Assembly: GCA_027296525.1 (NCBI GenBank)
Contig: JAPUJA010000366.1
Span: 1 to 11,786, forward strand
Length of the DNA: 11,786 nt
Direction of reading: 5' to 3'
Origin: Pseudomonadota bacterium
Lineage (GTDB): Bacteria; Pseudomonadota; Alphaproteobacteria; UBA828; JAPUJA01
Position 1 is the first letter of the stretch; each line of letters opens with the position of its first letter. Both the position numbers and the translations under genes were made by a program. The notes below the pieces were generated by a model. The model was not told the origin of the DNA, ran no database searches, and saw only the letters and a list, made by a program, of their open reading frames with translations. Positions 7,421 through 11,786 of the stretch are shown piece after piece.

Positions 7421-8383
7421 CTATTGCGAGGTCCCGGCGGTGCCTTTGCCGACACGCGCGGGCATGGTGCGGTTGACGAGATAGAGCCCGGCGAGCAGGA
7501 GGACCAACGCGCTCCACACCCAGAGCGAATGCCTCTCGTCGAAGATCACGATCCCGGCGGCGAGCACCATCGGTGTTCCGATAAAGGCCCAGCACGCAAA
7601 GAACACCGGACCGGCGAGGCGCACGCATTCGAAGCCGACATACCAGAAGAACGCGTTGCCCGCCATGAGGGTCACGACCGTCCAGTCGATCCTCAGGAAA
7701 TCGCCTTCGAACCACCACCACTCGCCGGTCGCTGCCATCACGGGCAGCATCAAGAGTGCGGCGAAGAGGAGCATCCCGAAGGTGAGCGAAACGGAATCCA
7801 CCGCGGGCGGGCGGCGGATTGCGTTCCAGCTGCCCCAGGCGGCCCATGCCATGGGCGCGACGAGGCCGAGCGCCGCCCAGGGAAGCATGTCCGGCGAAGG
7901 CAGGCTCGCCTCCGGGATCGCGATGAGCAGAAGGCCCGCGACCCCGAGAAACAGGCCGAGGAACCGTAAGGTTCGGAAGCGCTCGATGAGCAGAACGAGC
8001 GCGAACAGATAGGCGAAACCGGGTTCGAGCATCAGGGAAAGGCTCAAGATCCCGACCGGCACGCGCGGTGCGGCGAAGAGCAGGGCGATGTAGGGGATGC
8101 AGACGCTGAGCGAGCCGGAGACCAGGTAGAACCGAATATGCCGCCAGCTCATCGGCGGACGCCGCTTGAGGAAGAGCAGCGCGACAGCCGCCATCGCGGC
8201 GCCGCCGAGGCACTGCCAGAAGATGAAAGGCAGGATCGGGATGCCCGCCTCGGTCACGAAACGGTTGATGGGGTAAAAGATGACCGCGCCGAGGGCGAGG
8301 AGCAAAAGGAAGACGAACCGAAGCCCGACCCCCACCGTCGCTTGCCCCTCGCTTGTGGAGGCCACGCCTTTGCCCACGCCCAT
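7421..8383 (-). CDS. EamA/DMT-family transporter
   Basis: A 320-residue inner-membrane protein of the drug/metabolite transporter superfamily with ten predicted membrane segments (roughly 21-38, 50-72, 84-103, 110-132, 139-156, 166-185, 198-217, 233-252, 256-281, 287-304), i.e. two five-helix EamA repeats. Typical family features are the MLEPGFAYLFALVLLIER stretch around helix 4 and the FIGTPMVLAAGIVIFDER stretch in the second half, each ending in a conserved acidic/basic turn. The substrate cannot be told; the family exports or imports amino acids, nucleosides and other metabolites. The frame stays open far upstream, to 9409, but that part is antisense to the adenine deaminase gene and is not counted. 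ATG 8383 is the chosen start. A GTG at 8335 preceded by AGGGG is a good alternative that would begin just before the first helix. Confidence 0.87.
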   Translation of the reverse strand: MGVGKGVASTSEGQATVGVGLRFVFLLLLALGAVIFYPINRFVTEAGIPILPFIFWQCLGGAAMAAVALLFLKRRPPMSWRHIRFYLVSGSLSVCIPYIALLFAAPRVPVGILSLSLMLEPGFAYLFALVLLIERFRTLRFLGLFLGVAGLLLIAIPEASLPSPDMLPWAALGLVAPMAWAAWGSWNAIRRPPAVDSVSLTFGMLLFAALLMLPVMAATGEWWWFEGDFLRIDWTVVTLMAGNAFFWYVGFECVRLAGPVFFACWAFIGTPMVLAAGIVIFDERHSLWVWSALVLLLAGLYLVNRTMPARVGKGTAGTSQ

Positions 8384-8558
8384 CTCTCGATCCGCCCTCG
8401 GATACGTCTCTCGCCCAAACACGCGCCTGCCGCCCCCAGGCCGCGATGGCTCAAGGGCGGCAGATGATGATCGGCTTCGGTCCCGCGGTCCACCGCGCCG
8501 GCAATTCATAGGTAATCCGAAGAGCCGCCGCAAGCTGTGGTTGACGACCCGACGCCCC

Positions 8559-8591
8559 CCTTGCAAGACCCTCCGAGGGTGTTGGCCAAGG
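8559..8591. other. Bulged stem-loop in the intergenic region
   Basis: The outer stem is CCTTG (8559-8563) with CAAGG (8587-8591). After a 2-base bulge comes CAA (8564-8566) with TTG (8582-8584), a G-G mismatch, then ACCCT (8568-8572) with AGGGT (8576-8580) around a 3-base loop. That makes 13 pairs in 33 bases. No T-run follows on either strand, so it is not a standard intrinsic terminator. The transcribed strand is unknown. Confidence 0.4.
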
Positions 8592-8636
8592 ATGTCGAAT
8601 GGTTGCGATACCGGAGCTCGCGTGACCATGAAGCCC

Positions 8637-8656
8637 GCGACGGGGATCACCGTCGC
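8637..8656. other. Perfect 7-bp stem-loop in the intergenic region
   Basis: GCGACGG at 8637-8643 pairs fully with CCGTCGC at 8650-8656 around a 6-base loop. No T-run follows. It lies 33 bases from the FNR/FixK-like box. If a minus-strand transcript began where that box predicts (about 8655), this hairpin would form its 5' end. Confidence 0.35.
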
Positions 8657-8689
8657 TCGTCGATATGCGCCGCAATCGCTCGCTTGCGC

Positions 8690-8703
8690 TTGATCCAAGT
8701 CAA
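8690..8703. promoter_or_regulatory. FNR/FixK-family box (anaerobox)
   Basis: TTGATCCAAGTCAA fits TTGA-N6-TCAA exactly and matches 9 of 10 fixed positions of TTGAT-N4-ATCAA, the site bound by FNR, FnrL and FixK regulators that respond to low oxygen. Being palindromic it can act either way. On the minus strand, CATATC at 8667-8662 would be the -10, putting the start near 8655 with the box centred at -41.5, the usual activating position. On the plus strand the same rule gives TCTCTT at 8726-8731 and a start near 8738, 81 bases before the adenine deaminase gene. Both -10 matches are weak (3 of 6). Confidence 0.5.
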
Positions 8704-8818
8704 TGACGCGTGAGGGGGATGGCTTCTCTTGCGAGGCTCGATTAGTGTGGGCGTCGGCCCTGTGTGCGTCTTCGCTCGGCTTGGCCGCCTCAGCGAGCTG
8801 TCGAGGGGTATCCGAAGC

Positions 8819-9853
8819 ATGAACGCGCTTCGCCGTTTCATTGGACGTCTGCCCAAGGCCGAGCTCCATATACATATTGAAGGCGCTCTCGAGCCCGGCC
8901 TCGCTTTTGAAATCGGCCGGAGGAACGGGATCGCGCTGCCCTATTCCTCGGAAGCGGAACTCGAAGCCGCCTATGACTTCGAGAGCCTCCAAGATTTCTT
9001 GCGGGTTTATTATGAGCTGGCCCAGGTTCTCACCGAGGAGCGGGACTTCTACGATCTCACCTATGCCTATTTGGCGCGCGCGCATTCGCAGAACGTCCTT
9101 CACGCCGAGATGTTCTTCGACCCCCAGGCGCATACCGGGCGCGGCGTCCCCTTCGCGGCCGTGATCGAGGGAATCTCCCGGGCGCGAATGGACGCCGCGC
9201 GCGCCCTCGGCATTCGATCTCTTGCCATCATGTGCTTTCTGAGGGATTCGACGGTGGCGGATGCCATGCGCACTCTGGAGGAGGCGCTGGCCTATAAGGA
9301 TCGCATCATCGCCGTCGGTCTCGATTCGGCCGAAGCTGGAAATCCGCCGGGGAAGTTCAAGGAGGTCTTCGAACGGGCGCGCGGCGAAGGTTTTCGGACC
9401 GTCGCCCATGCCGGCGAGGAAGGCCCGCCGGATTATGTGCTGGAGGCGTTAACCGAGCTTCACGTCGCGCGGATCGATCACGGGGTTCGCTCGATGGAAG
9501 ACGAGGCGCTCGTTCAACGCTTGGCCGAAATGAAGATTCCTCTCACCGTATGCCCTCTGTCGAACGTGAAGCTTGGCGTCGTTAGCGAGATGAAGAGCCA
9601 CCCCTTGCGGGAAATGATCGAAAAAGGCCTTTTCGTCACGATCAACTCCGACGATCCGGCGTTTTTTGGCGGGTATGTGAACGAAAACTACGAGGCGGTT
9701 CAGGAGGCGTTCGGTTTCACGGCCCGCCAGCTTTACGGGCTCGCGCGCAATTCGTTCGAGGCGTCGTTCCTCGAGCCGTCCGCGAAGCGGGCCCTTATCG
9801 CCAGACTCGACGAGTGCGCGACTTCGAACCGGGGTGTCCTCGAGGGCGGGTGA
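8819..9853 (+). CDS. ade: Adenine deaminase (adenosine-deaminase superfamily, Aah1/PA0148 type)
   Basis: Hydrolyses adenine to hypoxanthine and ammonia for purine salvage in the cytoplasm. The 344-residue amidohydrolase barrel has the metal and catalytic residues of the family: H17 and H19 in PKAELHIHIEG, H197 and E200 in HAGEEGPPDY, H221 in RIDHGVRS, and D278/D279 in INSDDPAFFGGY. The choice of adenine rather than adenosine rests on subgroup signatures: FYDLTYAYL, FFDPQAHTGRGVPF, VGLDSAEAGNPPGKF, CPLSNVKLGV and DDPAFFGGYVNENY all follow the bacterial and fungal adenine aminohydrolases. ATG 8819 places the LPKAELH motif at the usual distance from the start and has GAGGGG 10 bases before it; upstream in-frame TTG or GTG codons add an unconvincing 30 residues. 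It converges on hpt, which uses its product, with 38 bases between stops. The FNR/FixK-like box lies 115 bases upstream. Confidence 0.93.
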   Translation: MNALRRFIGRLPKAELHIHIEGALEPGLAFEIGRRNGIALPYSSEAELEAAYDFESLQDFLRVYYELAQVLTEERDFYDLTYAYLARAHSQNVLHAEMFFDPQAHTGRGVPFAAVIEGISRARMDAARALGIRSLAIMCFLRDSTVADAMRTLEEALAYKDRIIAVGLDSAEAGNPPGKFKEVFERARGEGFRTVAHAGEEGPPDYVLEALTELHVARIDHGVRSMEDEALVQRLAEMKIPLTVCPLSNVKLGVVSEMKSHPLREMIEKGLFVTINSDDPAFFGGYVNENYEAVQEAFGFTARQLYGLARNSFEASFLEPSAKRALIARLDECATSNRGVLEGG

Positions 9854-9891
9854 TCGGCGGTCCAAACCCGTCATGAACGGCGGCCGGGCTG

Positions 9892-10449
9892 TCAGTCGAT
9901 CCTGCCGATATAGGGGAGATGCCGATACTCCTCCGCGTAATCGATGCCGTAACCGACGACGAATACGTCCTCGACCGTGAAACCGACGAAATCGAGCGGA
10001 CACGCCACTTCCCGGCGGCTCGGCTTGTCCACCAGCGCACAGGTCCAGAGGCGCGCCGGCCCTTTTTCTTCCAAGAGGGATTTGGCGAAGGCCATGGAGC
10101 GCCCCGTGTCGAGAATATCATCGACGAGCAGAATGGATCGTCCCGTAACGTTCGCGGGCGGCGCGCCGATCAGCCGCACCTCACCGGAGCTTTCTTTCCG
10201 GTGGCCATAGCTGCTGAGTCTCAGGAACTCGACTTCCGGCGTGGCGCCGGCGCGGTCCAAGGCGCGAACGAGATCCGCCACGAAGACGAAGCTGCCCTTG
10301 AGCAAGGCGACGATGAGCAGATCCGGGGGCGCGGCCTCGGCGATTCGTTCGGCCAATTCCGTGACTCGCCCGGCGATGTCGCTTTCACTGAAGAGCTCGG
10401 TGACGGAGCTTCCCACGGGTTTGGTTTCTCGCCTTTTGGCCTGGCTCAC
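9892..10449 (-). CDS. hpt: Hypoxanthine phosphoribosyltransferase
   Basis: Joins hypoxanthine (often also guanine) to PRPP to give IMP or GMP. The 185-residue length is usual for bacterial Hpt. The type I PRTase features are present in order: LLKGS at 49-53 (PPi loop), SSYG at 79-82 in the flexible lid, the PRPP motif ILLVDDILDTG at 106-116 with the DD pair at 110-111, LVDKP with the purine-binding lysine K142, and FVVGYGIDYAEEYRHLPYIG at 163-182, the family C-terminal signature. The start is GTG at 10449; no ATG occurs before the conserved core and the ribosome site is poor, so a GTG around codon 12 is possible. It lies 27 bases after the GFA-family gene on the same strand and is probably the last gene of that run. 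Adenine deaminase, which makes its substrate, converges from the other side. Confidence 0.95.
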   Translation of the reverse strand: MSQAKRRETKPVGSSVTELFSESDIAGRVTELAERIAEAAPPDLLIVALLKGSFVFVADLVRALDRAGATPEVEFLRLSSYGHRKESSGEVRLIGAPPANVTGRSILLVDDILDTGRSMAFAKSLLEEKGPARLWTCALVDKPSRREVACPLDFVGFTVEDVFVVGYGIDYAEEYRHLPYIGRID

Positions 10450-10476
10450 CGCCCGCCGGGCGCATGGCCTTGGGGC

Positions 10477-10866
10477 TCACTCGCGCGGCAAATCATCGCT
10501 GATGTGGAGCCAGGGGAGCTGCTCGGCCGTGAGCACGTGGCCGGTCGGCGTAAAGTTCCGAGGCTCATCGAAGCTGCCGATCAGGACATGGACCTCGCCC
10601 GGGAATTTCGAAGACTGGTAGGTGAGCGGCGTGCCGCAAGTCGCGCAGAAGCTTCGCACGACGCCGGGCGATGAGGCGTAGTGGGTTGCCTCACCCTGCT
10701 CGACGGTGAATTGATCCTCGCGCACCCCGGCGAAGACCGAGACCGGCGCGGCCGAGGAGCGCCGGCAGTCCGCGCAATGGCAGTAGTTGACCCAGAGCGG
10801 CTCGCCCACCACCCGATAGCGCACCGCGCCGCACATGCATCCGCCGGTTCGGACCGTTTCGTTCAT
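10477..10866 (-). CDS. GFA/CENP-V-domain zinc-binding protein
   Basis: A 129-residue protein of the GFA family (named after a glutathione-dependent formaldehyde-activating enzyme; most members have no proven function). All zinc-site cysteines are present: CMCG (C10, C12), CHCADC (C29, C31, C34) and CATC (C74, C77), typical of the beta-tent fold with two zinc sites. The WVNYCHCADCRRSSAAP and FCATCGTPLTYQSS stretches are close to the family consensus. ATG 10866 overlaps the xthA stop by 4 bases (ATGA, 10866-10863), with GAGG 10 bases upstream in the end of xthA, so translation is probably coupled; a start 8 codons further up would intrude deeper into xthA and is less likely. I cannot assign a substrate. 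Its place between a DNA-repair gene and hpt does not define a pathway. Confidence 0.9.
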   Translation of the reverse strand: MNETVRTGGCMCGAVRYRVVGEPLWVNYCHCADCRRSSAAPVSVFAGVREDQFTVEQGEATHYASSPGVVRSFCATCGTPLTYQSSKFPGEVHVLIGSFDEPRNFTPTGHVLTAEQLPWLHISDDLPRE

Positions 10867-11642
10867 CCTTCTTCGTCCTCGAGCTCGCACCAGATCGGCG
10901 TGTGGTCGGAGGATTTCTGCTGGGCGCGGGGCCCGCGATCGATGTCGCAGGCACTCAGCCGGTCGGCCGCCTGGGGCGAGAGCAGGAGATGGTCGATCCG
11001 AATCCCTTCATCGCGCTGCCAACGCCCCCTCTGATAGTCCCAATAGGTGTAGGCGACCTCGCCATGGAGCGCGCGAAAGGCATCGACGACGCCGAGGTTC
11101 AGGATCTTCCGGTAGCCCGCCCGGGACTCAGGCTGGCACAACGCGTCCTCGGCGAAGGCTTCCGGGTCGTAGACGTCCGCGTCGCTCGGAATGACGTTGT
11201 AATCGCCCCCGAGCACGAAGGCCTCCTCGAGTTCGAGCAGGCTTCGGGTGTGGGCATAGAGGCGTTCGAGCCAGTCGAGCTTGTAGGTGAATTTCTCGGA
11301 ATCGATCGGGTTGCCGTTCGGCAGGTAGATCGACGCGACCCGAACCCCGCCCGTCACCGCTTCGATGTAGCGGGCCTGCTCATCGCCCGGATCGCCGGGC
11401 AGCCCCTTGGTCACGTCTTCGATCGGCCGTTTGCTCAAGATCGCGACGCCGTTGAAACTTTTCTGCCCGAGCACGGCGGTGTTGTAGCCGAGGTCGCCGA
11501 TCTCGAGCTCCGGAAAATTCTCCTCGATGGACTTCAGCTCCTGGAGCACTACGACGTCGGGCGCCGCCTGCTGCAACCAGCCGAGCAAGCGCGCCAGCCT
11601 CGCCTTGACGCCGTTGATGTTCCAAGAAGCGATCTTGAGCAC
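10863..11642 (-). CDS. xthA: Exodeoxyribonuclease III (AP endonuclease)
   Basis: Acts in base-excision repair: cuts DNA 5' to abasic sites and removes 3' blocking groups and 3' nucleotides. The 259-residue protein is a full-length EEP-fold enzyme. Predicted active-site residues are all present: N8 in IASWNINGVKAR, E35 in VLQELK, Y106 in IYLPNG, D147 and N149 in GGDYNVIPSD, D217 in RIDHLL, and D246/H247 in SSDHTPIW. I chose the GTG at 11642 because it starts the protein at the usual place (LKIASWNINGV) and has GGAG 7 bases upstream; the GTG at 11657 would add five residues. It follows erpA on the same strand after about 103 bases, and its stop overlaps the GFA gene start. No strong promoter or terminator was recognised in the gap to erpA. 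Confidence 0.95.
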   Translation of the reverse strand: MLKIASWNINGVKARLARLLGWLQQAAPDVVVLQELKSIEENFPELEIGDLGYNTAVLGQKSFNGVAILSKRPIEDVTKGLPGDPGDEQARYIEAVTGGVRVASIYLPNGNPIDSEKFTYKLDWLERLYAHTRSLLELEEAFVLGGDYNVIPSDADVYDPEAFAEDALCQPESRAGYRKILNLGVVDAFRALHGEVAYTYWDYQRGRWQRDEGIRIDHLLLSPQAADRLSACDIDRGPRAQQKSSDHTPIWCELEDEEG

Positions 11643-11745
11643 CGGAGAGCTCCGCACGAACGGGCTTGTTCCATGTGGATTCGGCTTCCTTCATAACACA
11701 ATCGTGGCCGCCGCGACCGGACGGGTGGTCCGTGTGGTGGGTGAT

Positions 11746-11786
11746 CTAGAAGAGGGAAAAGGAGTTGCCGCAGCCGCAGGAGGAGG
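11746..11786 (-). CDS. erpA: Iron-sulfur cluster insertion protein ErpA/IscA-type, C-terminal end only
   Basis: Only the last 12 residues are inside the window, SSCGCGNSFSLF, before TAG at 11748-11746. This is the hallmark C-terminus of A-type carrier proteins (CGCG followed by SFS plus a hydrophobic end), in which the two cysteines help hold the Fe-S cluster. ErpA is favoured over IscA because erpA next to xthA is a familiar arrangement in alphaproteobacteria as I recall it, but the fragment alone cannot separate the two. The gene begins beyond the window edge. Confidence 0.78.
   Translation of the reverse strand, partial: SSCGCGNSFSLF

Larger units (their letters stand above)
8384..8818. 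other. Intergenic region without a convincing gene
   Basis: A stretch of 435 bases between divergent genes. Open frames here (for example minus 8451-8675, 74 codons) show no recognisable protein pattern and no clear codon bias. What it does hold is a bulged hairpin at 8559-8591, a second hairpin at 8637-8656, an FNR/FixK-like palindrome at 8690-8703 and a GAGGGG ribosome site (8803-8808) before the adenine deaminase gene. It may be a long leader, an unannotated small RNA, or a decayed gene. Confidence 0.6.

Noticed and set aside
8451..8675. 74-codon minus-strand frame in the intergenic region
   Set aside because: No ribosome site, no recognisable motif and mixed third-position usage. The start predicted from the FNR/FixK-like box would lie inside it, leaving its ATG outside the transcript.
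8384..9409. Long minus-strand open frame continuing upstream from the EamA gene, in the same frame, to 9409
   Set aside because: The upstream part is antisense to the adenine deaminase gene and to the geneless spacer. It resembles no protein family, and the transporter has a complete ten-helix form from 8383 or 8335.
9854..9891. Possible terminator between the ade and hpt stops
   Set aside because: The best stem (CCGT with ACGG) has four pairs and no T-run.
11718..11732. Short hairpin (CGGAC with GTCCG) between erpA and xthA
   Set aside because: Only five pairs and no T-run; hairpins of this size are common by chance in such GC-rich DNA.

Overview
The window is high-GC DNA packed with genes and reads like an ordinary chromosomal stretch of an alphaproteobacterium. 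The support for that is the gene content (short [2Fe-2S]-type IlvD, MlrC-family M81 peptidase, adenine-deaminase-type Ade, an erpA-xth neighbourhood), the strong codon bias, and an FNR/FixK-type box of the form TTGA-N6-TCAA. A Rhodospirillales- or Rhizobiales-like genome is my best guess. No rRNA, tRNA, insertion sequence, CRISPR array, phage gene or integrase was seen.

Layout. (1) Positions 1-3463, plus strand: the 3' part of valS, entered just after where the KMSKS loop should lie; a GyrI-like small-molecule-binding protein of the COG4832 type; and ilvD. The last two overlap by 4 bases (ATGA), so their translation is probably coupled. (2) Positions 3473-5699, minus strand: two adjacent paralogous genes for exported proteins of a family I do not recognise. 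Each has a signal peptide, two conserved domains, a variable linker and exactly four cysteines at matching positions. The downstream copy seems to have lost a normal start codon. (3) Positions 5700-5885: a divergent intergenic region with two near-identical imperfect dyads, 35 bp apart. (4) Positions 5886-7403, plus strand: an MlrC-like metallopeptidase. It converges, with a 17-base gap, on an EamA/DMT-type 10-TM transporter on the minus strand (7421-8383). (5) Positions 8384-8818: a 435-base region without a convincing gene, holding two good hairpins and the FNR/FixK-like box. (6) Positions 8819-9853, plus strand: adenine deaminase. It converges on a minus-strand run, erpA (only the C-terminal end is inside), xthA, a GFA-family zinc protein and hpt.

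How the genes relate. ValRS and IlvD both bear on branched-chain amino acid metabolism. Adenine deaminase makes hypoxanthine and Hpt turns hypoxanthine into IMP, so the two convergent genes are consecutive steps of adenine salvage. The most novel material is the pair of four-cysteine exported paralogs with their paired upstream dyads; the structured FNR-box intergenic region comes second. Most of the rest is conserved housekeeping.
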